From Bimuria novae-zelandiae CBS 107.79 (lineage: Eukaryota > Ascomycota > Dothideomycetes > Pleosporales > Didymosphaeriaceae), in the NCBI GenBank assembly GCA_010015655.1, contig ML976707.1, forward strand, positions 466,973 to 504,659: a stretch of DNA of 37,687 nt. Direction: 5' to 3'. The notes beneath the pieces were generated by a model. That model was not told the DNA's origin. It was given only the letters and a program-made list of their open reading frames with translations, and ran no database searches. A program made the position numbers and the translations under genes. Shown piece after piece: positions 9,478 to 20,313 of this stretch (position 1 is its first letter; each line of letters starts with the position of its first letter).

Positions 9478-11260
9478 AGCTAGCGCATGGGGTTCCGAGA
9501 CACCCGGGGATATGAGACACCGCGCAGAAATCCTCCACCCTTCAAAAAATCGCGATATCTCCACATCCACCCTACCAAAATGGCCAACCGTGAGGCAGCA
9601 ATTCAAGCAGCTATTAGTGATCTTAATGCTGGTATTTTTCCTAGTTAACGAGCTGCTGCAAAGGTATATAACATCCTTATAGCCACGCTATCTAGGCGCG
9701 TACGCGGTTCACAAAACTAGCAAAACAGCTACGTATACTAGTAATAATTAACTCTATAATAAGAGGACTTCCTTATATAATAGATACTTAAAGAGGACGC
9801 GCGCGGGTTTCCTCCTTTTTACGCTTATATATAAGAAATAGTAAATTAAATTTTTAGGATAAATAGTAACTACGCGTTAGTAGGTAAACACTAGATATTC
9901 TACTTTATTAAACGTAACTTACGCGTTACCTCTATTATAAGTAAGAAAATTAAGGCTACGAGAGCTAAGGGAGTAACTTAAAAGGTAATACGTAAGTTTC
10001 TTAAGCTCTATAAGTAGCTCTACGTTAAGTTAGACATACGTAATAAGGATACGTGGAATATGGATAAGACTAGGAAGGCCCTAGGCGTATATGCAAACAC
10101 TAGAGTACTCGCAGGAAGCTAGAAAAAGAAGGCTTACTATTAGTCTCTAGAGAATCGCGAGTGGGCGTCGATAATCAAGTGCGTTTCTGTAATAGGGAGA
10201 AAGCTATAGCTAGCTATTATTTTTAAAGGCAAAAACCTGTAGAGCACCTGGTTTCTATTAATAATACTTAACTAACTATACGCAACTTTAGAGAATAGCT
10301 AGATATTTAATATAATAAAGGCTAAGTAGCTATAACGCGTATTTCTGCTAGATACTACGCCCTTAGAGGATCGCTGGCGGATGCTAATATTAGATGGCCA
10401 CGGCAGCCATGTTAACCTGGATTTCCTGTGGATCTGCAAGCAGAATAAAGTCAGGCTTCTGTTTCTCCCTACGCACTCCTCGCACGTTCTGCAGCCACTA
10501 GATCTCTCTGTTTTCTTAGTAGTGAACGATTCTATCGCCAGTAGATCCACGAGTTATTACACCTAGATGATGCTGCGCTGGTTAAAAAGGAACGTTTTAT
10601 TATTGCCTACAACGCTGCTAGAGAGGCTGCGATTACTAAGAGAGTAATCCGCGCTAGATAGGCTATTATAGGCATTTGCCTATTAAATATTAAGTAAGTA
10701 GTTAACTTATCTTAAGTCGCTCGAAGGCCTGTTACCCCCCCTTACTAGGATTAGGCTTATCTCGCTAAGAGCTCTCTCTACACTCCCTATGGCCCTTAGG
10801 ATCTGTTTATGGCTTAAAGGCAGCTCTATAGCGCTAAGAAATTAAGCTGTAAGATTTACTAACTATTTAAAAAAGCTAGTAAGGTAATTATAATAGCTAA
10901 TATACGCTTAGCAGCGCTAGAAGTAGAAAATAAAAAATTATAAAGTTAACTTAAGGCCCTTAAGCGTCCGTAACTACGAAAGAAAGTTTGCATAGACCTA
11001 AATTAACGCTTTACTAGTATAGATTAAATTATAATAGCAAGGCAGGCATCTGCTCTCCTAGAGCAACAAAACAGTAGTACTTCTATAGAAAAGGACGCAG
11101 AAAAAGCTGCAGCAGAAATAGTAGCTAAAACTTTGCAATTTATGTGTAGCAAGTGGCAATTATAATTACGCTGAATGAATTATCGCGATTTTTTAAAGGG
11201 TGGAGGATTTCTGCGCGGTGTCTCATATCCCCGGGTGTCTCGGAACCCCATGCGCTAGCT
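9478..11260 (+). mobile_element. Fot1/pogo-like transposon with 80-base TIRs, RIP-degraded
   Basis: Inverted repeats at 9478-9557 and 11181-11260 agree at 79 of 80 positions, starting AGCTAGCGCATGGGGTTCC. TA flanks both sides (9476-9477 and 11261-11262), the pogo/Tc1 target duplication. The 1,783-base element holds one dead transposase gene on the plus strand. TIRs are GC-balanced while the interior is AT-rich. It belongs to a different family from the element at 381, since the TIRs are unrelated. Confidence 0.92.
9580..11165 (+). pseudogene. pogo/Fot1 (DDE_1) transposase, degraded
   Basis: The start reads MANREAAIQAAISDLNAG, followed by a TAA where the Psq helix-turn-helix should continue (RAAAKVYNI, then TLSRRVRG). 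WNMDKT at about 10054 is the decayed first-Asp motif. LDGHGSHVNLDFLWIC (10390-10437) carries the second Asp, and LLFLPTHSSHVLQPLDLSVF follows; this is the classic DDE_1 signature. One frame is kept from 9580 to about 10530, broken only by stops from C-to-T/G-to-A change. A single frameshift near 10530-10560 then precedes LDDAALVKKERF, and the tail ends at TAA 11163-11165. Unlike the transposase at window position 2, no CCHC zinc knuckle is visible at the C-terminus. Not functional. Confidence 0.88.
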
Positions 11261-11547
11261 TAACAGACATTTACGAAAACTATTAGGATTTGCGAACTCG
11301 AATCTCGTGACCTTGCCTCCTTCCTGTTTTTGTATTGATGTCCTGGCGTGAGTTCCTGCAATCAACGGACTAGAAGCCAAAAGCTGGAAAGAGATCCGGT
11401 CGCTCGGAGAGAGCTATACGTTCACGGAGATCAGCCTAGATAAGGTTTTTATGCGGTACAACAGTCATCGCTCTAGGCTATTTGAGAGATTACTGATTGG
11501 GTAGCGATGGGGTGGCGGCGTTGTGCGCATGCAAGACCAGGACAATC

Positions 11548-13693
11548 GCTTACCGTGTTTTATCAGATGACGCACGGGCATCACTTGGCGCACGATTTCC
11601 GGATGCCCACACCCACTGCTTTTGAGGCTGTAGAGCTCTATATAAGAGCTATTATCGCGAGATTTTCTAGTGGAGAGGTCTATAGAGCTTAAACAATTGA
11701 TTACTTATAATAATTTACATGCGAAACCTCTGTAGGAGGCGTATATTTCTTGTGCGCGTGCTAGGGCCGGGTGTAGGCTTCTTATTAATAATAGAAGAGA
11801 AATTAACCTTAGTAATGTTAGGCGCTTTATATAGACGAGATAGAGTAGTAAAAGCAATTAGCTAACGTCTTATACCCCTTTAGGATAATTATATATCTTT
11901 TTAAAGTTATTTTTTGGCTTTGCGTGTAATACGTGCTTCTTTACGCGCAGTAGCCTTGCTACGCTGCTCCTAGAGGCGGATTTCTTTGGCGGCAAGCCTT
12001 ATACGCTTCCTCTCCTCAAGCATGGCTTATTTCTATTCTTTCTACTACTTTCGTAGAGCAAGTTTCTCCTCCTTCTATTATTGTTGCAACTACTTGTCGG
12101 CATCCTTCTACGCCTGCCTATCTTGGGCGTCTTAGACTTTGGCGGGCGACCAAAGAACAGCGCCTCTATTATACTCTAGCGGTGCTTTAAGTAGTAAAAG
12201 CTTGCCACGCTGTCGCCGCTTTCTCTTATTAATAAGAGCTTCTTTAAGGTAGTTATTTTTATGCTAGAGAAGCTGCTTCTGCATAGCTATAAAATAAATT
12301 ATCTAAGAGAGCTACTGCAAGTATTTAAAATAAGTATTTTTAATAACCTCGCGTAGCAAGCGCTCTATCTTTCTTTAATTTAAAGCGCTAAGTACTAATA
12401 AGCTACTCTTAAAGGATAATAGCCTCTTTACTTCTACCTTTTAAAACTTTTATAACACTACCTTCGCGTTTAATAGTAAGAGGCTAGTAACCTTAAAGGA
12501 CTTAATAATTATCTTATATTTAAACGCTATATTCTAGGCGCGATAAAACATGCGGAAGAAGTCGCGCTTTATAATAAAGGTAAGGCCTTAATAGCTATAC
12601 ATAAAGTCTAAGAGCTCGGTGGAGTATGCGCTAGAGAGAGGCTTAAAGAGGTAAATATTAAGTAGCTAGAGAGTATAGGTAGCGTAAGGAGGAAAGATAA
12701 CCAGGAGAATTTAATTCTTATTATAATACTTAATAAATTCTATCGTTATATAGAAGCCGTAGCTATTAAGGATAAGGAGACGCTAAGAGCGACGCGCCTT
12801 TGCCTTCGTCTCGCGATTAAACACTTGTTTTAGCTATTATATGCTAATCTTGTTGTTTGTCTATCTACTAGCTAAGGAAGTAAAGAAACAGTTATGCTCT
12901 TATAGGTCGAAATCTTAAAGCTATAAGTCCTGTATATTACTAGAAATAGCCTAGTAAATTAAGGTTAGCGTAAGAGCACTACCGTTAGCGTAAATATATA
13001 TAATTATTATTATCTACTCTTTATTACTATCTTGTATAACTTATTTTACTCCGCTATCTTTATATCTTCGGCGGGAGAAGATGCGCTTTATCTTTAATAG
13101 TATCCTAATTAAGAAGCCTTTTTTGTCTATATTATATATATATTATGGTTCTACGTTATACTGTTCGATCTTCTGCGCCAAAAGCTTAAAGTAGAGGCTA
13201 TATTTAAATACTAAATTAGCTTTGTGCCGTAACGCGTCCATACCAGAGCTCTAATATAATATAAGGTTAATATAATGTTAAGTAATAAAGCGGTTAACCT
13301 AGTATTTTTTAGTAGTTCTTCTAGCTATTTCTAAGGCGAAATTCTATATTATTTATCTTATAGGCAGTAGACCTCGTTAGTAAAAGTTATTAATATAAGT
13401 TATAAGAGCTTTCTCTTGCGTGGTGTTAAGGAGGCGTATATTATTAATTTGCTAAGTATAGGTGCCTTAAACCCCGCGGTAGCGCTTCAACAGCGTTGTT
13501 TAATTACAACTATACTTTTTCGTAACTATAGTGTAATTAGGTGTTTCTCCAGGATTCAGCGATTTCAGCGACTCTAACGCAGCCTCAATTGGGTCCATAT
13601 TGGTGTAGTTATGAGAGGGTGAAGAAGTCGAAAATTTGGCGGTGAGCGTGCGCCAAGTGATGGCTGTGCGTCATCTGATAAAACACGGTAAGC
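11548..13693 (-). mobile_element. Fot1/pogo-like transposon with 47-base TIRs, RIP-degraded
   Basis: Inverted repeats at 11548-11594 and 13647-13693 match at 45 of 47 positions, starting GCTTACCGTGTTTTATCAG. TA follows the right end (13694-13695) but the left end is preceded by TC, so the target duplication is imperfect. The interior is AT-rich. It is a third TIR family, distinct from those at 381 and 9478. Confidence 0.85.
11880..13560 (-). pseudogene. Fot1-type transposase remnant
   Basis: On the minus strand, between about 12690 and 12790, the decayed DDE_1 core can be read: ILNSYGFYITIEFIKY in place of the usual DG-x-SH motif. This is followed by ILLVIFPPYATYTL and NIYLFKPLSSAYS, then the downstream FIIKRDFFRMFYRA segment and a Lys/Glu-rich tail near 11890-12060. 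Numerous stop codons interrupt every frame. The limits given are approximate because neither end could be read cleanly. Confidence 0.7.
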
Positions 13694-14111
13694 TACATCA
13701 CGGTACACCTCATCATTCGTGCGATGCCGCCAGCATCGAACATGTTTGGGGCAAGAACACGTACTATGCATACCCTATTCAGCGGTGCCAGATATGAAAA
13801 GCTTGTTTCACCATCGGCGAAAGCTTGAGAAGCTTCCTTTTCGGGCGATGGCGGCGTTGCACAACCCGGGGTTCGCGTGGTAGCACGCTTAATGGCGATG
13901 CTATATCCCTGCGCGATCCTTGTCCACAATCAATTACATTAGGCAGGTATTGAAGCAGTGGTGATAGGGTCGCTCTCCTTCCACAATAGTCGTCATTGGG
14001 CGATGCGAGCGTCCGGGTCCTGTACCTACCGGCACAGCATATATACCGTCAATGTGCAGAGGTTGGTCACGATACGCTCCTGTCGGTTCCCCAGTAAAAC
14101 CGTTGGTCAAC
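13694..14111. other. Intergenic region upstream of the sedolisin gene
   Basis: No gene is recognised in about 420 bases. It starts at the transposon edge and must contain the sedolisin promoter. Open frames on the opposite strand here have no recognisable features. Confidence 0.4.
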
Positions 14112-15963
14112 ATGCGTCTCTTCACTCTCCCAGGACTAGCTAGTCTATTGCTTCTTTGCGATGCACGGCCTACAAGTAGCATCGTTTTCGAGAAGCTGGA
14201 CAGCACTCCCGTTGGCTGGGCGTTGGACAACTCTGCCAAAATTGACAAAGATGGAACTTTCATCACCTTGAAGATTCATCTCGTGAATCAAGGGATGGAC
14301 GCCTTCCATAAGCTCGCTATGGATGTGAGCTCAATCGGGTTGACAGACACTTGACTATAAGCTGACTAGGTGCGCAGATCGCAACGCCTGGTCACCCGCA
14401 ATACGGCAACCATCTAGATCACCAAACTATACTAGAACTGACTGCACCAAAAGAGGAATCGGTCCGTTTTGTCCAGGACTGGCTGAACCGAGAAGTGTCC
14501 GAGGCCAAAGTCACTGTTGAGGGCGACTATGTCACCGTGGAAGCAACTGTCAACTCGGTTGAGAAACTCCTGAAGACTGAGTACAAAAACTTCGGTAAGG
14601 AATATATACATATTTGAAATTGATAGAACTGATTGGAGCAGTGCATGAGCAAACCAAAGCGAAAAAGTTGCGTACTCTCGAGTACAGTCTCCCCACTGCA
14701 CTAGTTGGTCATGTCGACATGGTCCAACCTACTACGTTTTTTGGCCTCCAGCAGCTGCGGTCCACCATCTCGGAGCACCACGAGCTCGAAGAGGAGCTAC
14801 CTGGATTCCACATCGAGGCCATCCAGGCAGTGACTGGATGCACTGGCACGCGCATCACCCCTACCTGTCTTGCAAACTTGTACAATTTTGCAAATGCGAA
14901 AAATCAGACCGCTGGGCTCCTCGGCGTGGCCGGTTTCTTGGAGGAGTATGCTATCAAAGCCGATTTCACCACGTTCCTCAACAATAACGCGTACTTCTCC
15001 AACAAGGGTAAGTCCTTTACATGCACACCAGTCAATGGAGGCACTTGCCCCTCATCACCTGCTGGTGTCGAGGCTAATTTGGATGTCCAATACGCTGGCA
15101 GCATATCCAGCTCTATTCCAATGACGTACTACAGCACAGCTGGTCGTGGCCAGTGGATTGGTTCTGGTACCAACACCAATGAGCCATATCTCGAATTCTT
15201 AAACTACCTGCTAGCTCTACCTGCAGCGTCGCTTCCCAACACTCTTTCCATATCATACGGCGACGATGAAGACACCGTACCCCTCTCGTACGCAACGAAC
15301 GCGTGCAACCTCTTCTCTCAGCTCGGCGCCCGTGGTGTGTCAATTCTGGTCTCCTCTGGTGACTCGGGCGTTGGCTCGAGCTGCAAGCTCAACGGGAAAT
15401 CTTCCTTCACGACTGCGTTTCCAGCAGCCTGCCCATGGGTCACAACGGTTGGTGGAACGACGGGCAACTCGCCCGAAAGCGCTTGGTCCTCGGGAGGGGG
15501 CGGTTTCTCCGAGATTTTCGGACGACCGAGCTACCAAAATGCCACTGTCGCAAACTGGCTAGCCACTGATAAGACCCACACCGCAGTGACCTCGTACTTC
15601 AACGCTTCTGGACGCGCTTACCCCGATATCTCCGCCCAGGCCACGAACTTTGTCATTGTCGCCAGCGGATCCTCCCAGTCTGTGTCTGGCACTTCTTGCA
15701 GTGCTCCGACGACTGCAGGTATCTTCCAACTGCTAAACAGTGGGCGCATTGCCGCGGGGAAGAAAGGCCTTGGCTTTCTCAACCCGTGGCTATACGGAAC
15801 AGCAAGCAGTGGCTTCACGGATATCAAGAACGGGAAAATATCAGGATGCAGTGGCGTCATCTCTGGGGCTGGTTTCTCGGCGGTGTCTGGATGGGATCCA
15901 GCAACCGGGCTCGGCACGCCGAACTACGAGGCTTTGCTCACGTTCGCCACGTCCACGGCCTGA
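14112..15963 (+). CDS. Secreted sedolisin-type tripeptidyl-peptidase (peptidase family S53)
   Basis: Three exons (14112-14324, 14378-14594, 14642-15963) encode 583 residues; introns of 53 and 47 bases have GTGAGC and GTAAGG donors. A signal peptide (MRLFTLPGLASLLLLC) is followed by a pro-kumamolisin activation domain to about residue 170 (IVFEKLDSTPVGW, FHKLAMD, PGHPQYGNHLD). The peptidase domain shows the Glu/Asp segment FLEEYAIKADF (about 242-252), the oxyanion-hole Asp in SYGDDED (about 348-354) and the nucleophile Ser495 in SGTSCSAP. The C-terminal GWDPATGLGTPNY region resembles the calcium site. All catalytic landmarks are present. Such enzymes are secreted acid proteases removing tripeptides from N-termini, used in protein nutrition and sometimes in host interaction. 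The ATG was chosen because it starts the signal peptide; an upstream in-frame ATG at 14052 would bury it. Confidence 0.93.
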
Positions 15964-16369
15964 ACATAGACTTGTTCATAGAGTACATTGTCTCGAGTTT
16001 GAACTGTGTTGAATGCTATAAATACACATGGTAGAAATATCTTCACTAGTTCTAATGCAGCTTACGAGCGCGTGCCCCCGCCATCTTGTGTTTTCAGGCT
16101 ACTGTTCATCTCCCATTCGAAGCCTATCCCATTTCGTGAAGAAACTCGTCCGAAGTCTCCACATTTGTAATCATGCGATCCAAAGTTGCTCGCTTGAAAT
16201 ATTGTCGACCGAATTCTCGTAGTGGTATCTCAACGCATTCGACCGAAAACTTAGTCAAAATGAGCTTATAAGGCGTTCGCTTTCTCGTAACAGAAGCTCA
16301 AACAACTTCATTGATACTCCTCATACATCTCAACCCAAAGCACAGATCCCAATCCATCTTTCGAACATC
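15964..16369. other. Intergenic region
   Basis: It holds the 3' end of the sedolisin transcript (a TATAAATA word near 16017) and the promoter of the NmrA-like gene. No other gene or repeat is seen. Confidence 0.4.
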
Positions 16370-17561
16370 ATGGTCAAAATCGCGTTAGCTGGGGGCTCCG
16401 GTGGTAAGGTCACGCTAGATCTCGAGCATTCTGTAAGGAAGTGATTGTTGACATTACTCTAGACGTTGCCTCTGAGATTCTCGATGTGCTAGTTGCTGCC
16501 AAAAAGCATGAAATTGTGGTTCTCTCTCGGAGTGTAAGCGTCCTTCGTATCTGGTGCGCTGAAGCATCCGGGCTGATCACGCGCAGGCCAAGCCAAAGCG
16601 CGAGCCTCCTACCGGCGTGACTCTTGTCACAGTTGATTACGACAACGTGGAATCATTGGTTCATGCGCTCAAGGGCGTACATACCCTTCTGTCTTTTGTT
16701 GGCGAAGTCCAGGATCCGACGAGCTCGGTGCAGAGGAAGCTCATTGACGCGGCGGTTCAGGCAGGTGTGCGACGATTTGCACCGAGCGAGTGGGGAACGT
16801 ACGTACTCTCTTCTCGAACGTTTGCTGCATGTCTGACCTCTATCCAGGTCCAAGATGGAACATCTGGACTGGTACGCATTCAAAGGAGCGACGCGCGAGT
16901 ATCTCAAAGAGATCAACAACGACAAAAAGGTGCGTCGGAGAGTGATTCTCACGAGTGTGGTCCCGTCCATCTCCATTATACATGCTCAAGGCGTTAGGTC
17001 CTCGAATACACGCTGTTCCAGGCTGGTCTCTTCCTCAACTACCTGACCTACCCACACAATTCGGCCAAACATTTGCACCAGATGGACATGCCGCTGAATC
17101 TCAACGACCGTCGCTTCATCATGCTCGAAGGAGGCGACGACAGCCGCGTTAACTTCGTCACCGTGCAAGATCTTGCCCACATCGTCGCCAAGGCTGTCGA
17201 CTACGAAGGCGAATGGCCGATTGAGGGTGGCGTGCGTGGTACCGAAATCACAATGGGAGAGCTGCTTGCATTGAGCAAGAAGGTTCGTGGAGGCACCTTC
17301 GACGTCACCAAGCTTCAACGCTCGGACATTCTGGCGGGAGAATGGAAGGCTTCGTGGGTGCCGGTTATAGACCACCCAGCTATGAAGGCCCTCGGAAAGG
17401 AAGCCCTGGACGCTATGTCTAAGCACATTACTGGGAGGGTTTTGTTGGCGATGGAAGCGGGTGGTTATGTGGTCAATGATAACTGGAACCGCTTGATTCC
17501 AGAATATCAGTTTACCAAATTGGAGCCATTCCTGACGGAGGCATGGCGAGGAAAGCCGTGA
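16370..17561 (+). CDS. NmrA-like / isoflavone-reductase-like NAD(P)-binding protein
   Basis: Five exons (16370-16403, 16463-16533, 16587-16798, 16848-16929, 16998-17561) encode 320 residues; all four introns are 49-68 bases with GT..AG ends and keep frame. The N-terminal Rossmann motif is MVKIALAGGSGDVASEIL, a variant of GGxGxxG with Ala in place of the last Gly. Next come the strand ending VVLSRS, the conserved RRFAPSEWGT segment and WYAFKGATREYLK, in the position of the active-site Lys helix. The C-terminal domain contains VNFVTVQDLAHIVAKAV. Family members are short-chain-dehydrogenase relatives; some reduce small aromatic substrates, while others (NmrA) only sense NAD(P). Which applies here cannot be decided. 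It is 267 bases upstream of a Zn2Cys6 gene on the same strand. Confidence 0.9.
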
Positions 17562-17828
17562 GCTGTAAAGACGCCCAGGAGCGCATTGAGCAGACTGCCA
17601 TAGGTACCTAGGACTGAAAATTTCAGTAACTCTCTTGCGGGAGCCATTCCAGCTTCATTATACGCCTGCGCGAGGCAGCACGCAACGTTGAGAAGGAACC
17701 TAAGCACTTGAGTGATTCGGACAGAAATTCGGCCGAGTTCCCATTGCGCTTAGCACCAAAAACCCAACTTCGTAACTGTTCGTCCGAACAGCACCCCTTC
17801 CACATTACACACTTCGAACGAGCCTCAC

Positions 17829-19981
17829 ATGTCCGACCTTGACAGCGCGACAAAACGCAGGAAGGTACGCAAAGGAACAAAGAATTGCTGGGAGTGCAGA
17901 CGGCGTAAAGTTCGATGCATATTTTCCACTCCAAAGAATCCCGTCTGCAACAATTGCGCACGACGTAAGACTCTCTGCGTCAGCCAGGAGGATTGCGAAC
18001 CCCCCTCTGCACTTACACCTACGAGAAATGACCAGGTTGAAGTACGAATCAACCGAGTGGAGGAGCGTGTTGGGCGATTGGGGCACACGCACAATCCGGG
18101 CGAAGCTGATTTGAGTCGACCGAGTCCGAGCTCCTTCGAAAATCATTCTGATTTCACTGCTTTGAACTCTTCTAGTGGTTGCACCCCCGAGGTTAGTGAC
18201 ACCAGCCTTCATGGACTATGCTGACTCCCGGGTAGCTAGAAGCAAATATTTCTGTTCCCGCCCGTTCTGAGCGACAGAGGCAGCCTGCGTCCAGCGGAAA
18301 CAAATATGAAGACCTGAACCGGAAATTCCTCGCCGCATGGCCAAGTGAGCACGAGCTTGAGCTTATATGCGCGCTTCCAGTCGGTCTCTCCTCGCATCTC
18401 CATTGCGAAATGTGCAGGCCGAATTCCAGTGGTGATATGCATACAGCAGATCTTCTGCGCCTACCTCCCCCAGGAGCCCATCCAGTACTCTTCGCCCGAA
18501 AACTTTTGTTGCTTGGGACTTTCCTTCAGGGCGTCATCCCGTCGTCCACAAAGGACATGCAGGACCGAGGGCTCTTCCATCGACCGATCATGCATCGCGT
18601 TGTGGACACCGCCATCGATCTTGTTACTACCAAGGATGAGCTTCTCGGCTCAATCGAAGCCATCGAATGCATCGCATTGGAAGCCATGTACCACAACTAC
18701 ACTGGCAACCTACACAGAGCGTGGATGTCCACTCGTCGCGCGATCGCCGTGGCCCAGTCTATGGCATTACACCGTGGCTTCGCGTCCCCGTCGTTGAGAA
18801 CGCTCGACCCAAATACCCGCTCAGAGCTTGACCCCTCCCACCTCACGTTCCGCCTCGCCGAAATGGACGCCTACCTCTCCGTCATGCTCGGTCTGCAAAC
18901 CTCCTCGCTCGAAACGCGGCACCTCACCAGCGACACCGCCCTCGCCGCCTGCACTCCAAGCGAACGCATGCAACGCATCCACCACATCGCCCAGGCGCAC
19001 ATTATAGCCCGCTCGACCTCAGATACCCACGACCTCGCCTCAGCCCACGACATCGACCTCATGCTCAGAAAAGCCGCCGCCGAGATGTCGCCGCAGTGGT
19101 GGCAACCACCTAACTTCGCCTCCCCCGATACAACAGGAGGAGAAGGGCAAGAATCGATAATGCACTCCATGATCCGCACAATGGACCAATTCACCCACTA
19201 CCATCTCCTCCTCCGCCTCCACCTTCCCTACCTCCTCCGCCCCTCCGCCCCTCCCCATCACCACTATACCAGTAAAATCGTCGCCGTAACAACGAGCCGC
19301 GAACTCCTCACGCGCTTCCTCGCGTTCCGCGCAAGTAATCCCGCGCATTATTACTGTCGAGGCTCGGATTTTCTGGCTTTCATTGCTACGACGGTGCTGT
19401 GTGTTGCGCATATTACGAATCATGGGAGCGTGGGTTGTGGGGAGGGGAGCGAGGGATTTGCGTTTCTGGCTCATAGTCGGATGAGTGATCGCGGGCTGAT
19501 GGAGCGCGCGCTGGACGTCGTCGAAACAACACACGGTGCCCCTGGCACCGACGCCATAGCCTCCAAAATCTCCCGCATTGTGCGCGATCTGCTCGTTATT
19601 GAGGCAAATGCCGCGGGCGGCACGCTGTACAGCGCCACTTCTTGCGAAGCGCGCGATGAAGAGTTGGAATGTGAGGGGAAGATGGTGGATGAAGGGCGCT
19701 CGATGCGTGTCCACGTTCCGCATTTTGGGAGTATTGATTTTGTTAAGGGGAGGGTTGAAAGGGGTCCCGATGCCTCGCGGACAAGTGTGTCACACGCAGC
19801 CGACAAGGGTGCTCATGGGTTGGCGTTTGACTTCGAGCAAGGGGGGCAAAGTCTCGATGGGGAGGAGTTTGCGTGGGACGGTGGTGAGTGGGATCTTCAA
19901 GGTGTCGACATTGCGCTTTTCGATAGCCTTTTTGGTGGAGCAGAAGGGCATAATGAAGTGCACTGGGATCACTATCGCTAG
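17829..19981 (+). CDS. Zn2Cys6 fungal transcription factor
   Basis: Two exons (17829-18191, 18236-19981) with a 44-base intron (GTTAGT donor, GCTGAC branch site, GGTAG acceptor) encode 702 residues. The DNA-binding domain, residues 20-50, has spacing Cys-x2-Cys-x6-Cys-x9-Cys-x2-Cys-x6-Cys, preceded by a basic stretch (KRRKVRKGTK). A short linker with a likely dimerising helix (QVEVRINRVEERVGRLG) follows. The long C-terminal part fits the fungal middle homology region (for example ALEAMYHNYTGNLHRAWMST), and the acidic tail near the end could be an activation domain. Such regulators are nuclear and often control neighbouring genes. Its target is unknown; the reductase and sedolisin genes upstream on the same strand are candidates only by position. 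Confidence 0.93.
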
Positions 19982-20047
19982 CCAGTCAATGAATGGAATG
20001 TACGATTTAATGAAGTATGCATTGAGGTACCTAGAATGTCACCGCCC

Positions 20048-20313
20048 AAGTCATATCAGGCTCTGCTCCCGCAAAGTCCCGGACTCAGGCAGCATGTAAA
20101 TCTATAAAAACTCCACAAACCATGAAACAACCGACAAGTCATACCAGGTTGCATTTTCGCAGAAAGCCAAATCCACAATACGTGCCCAAACTCAGAAATA
20201 CCTCCCGAGTCATACCAGGCTGGGTCTTCGCAAGATTGCAATCCCGCGGTTTCCGACATCTAGAAATGCCAATCTTCTCCCTCAAGTGATACCAGGCTGC
20301 ACTTTCGCAGATC
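20048..20313. repeat. Degenerate direct repeats, four copies of a 67-88 base unit
   Basis: A conserved core resembling AGTCATACCAGGCTGC followed by a TTCGCA-like word recurs at about 20049, 20137, 20218 and 20285. The last copy runs to the stop codon of the minus-strand gene ending at 20314. It fills the whole space between two convergent genes. Variation between cores is scattered, suggesting an old minisatellite; a role in 3' end formation is possible but unproven. Confidence 0.7.
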
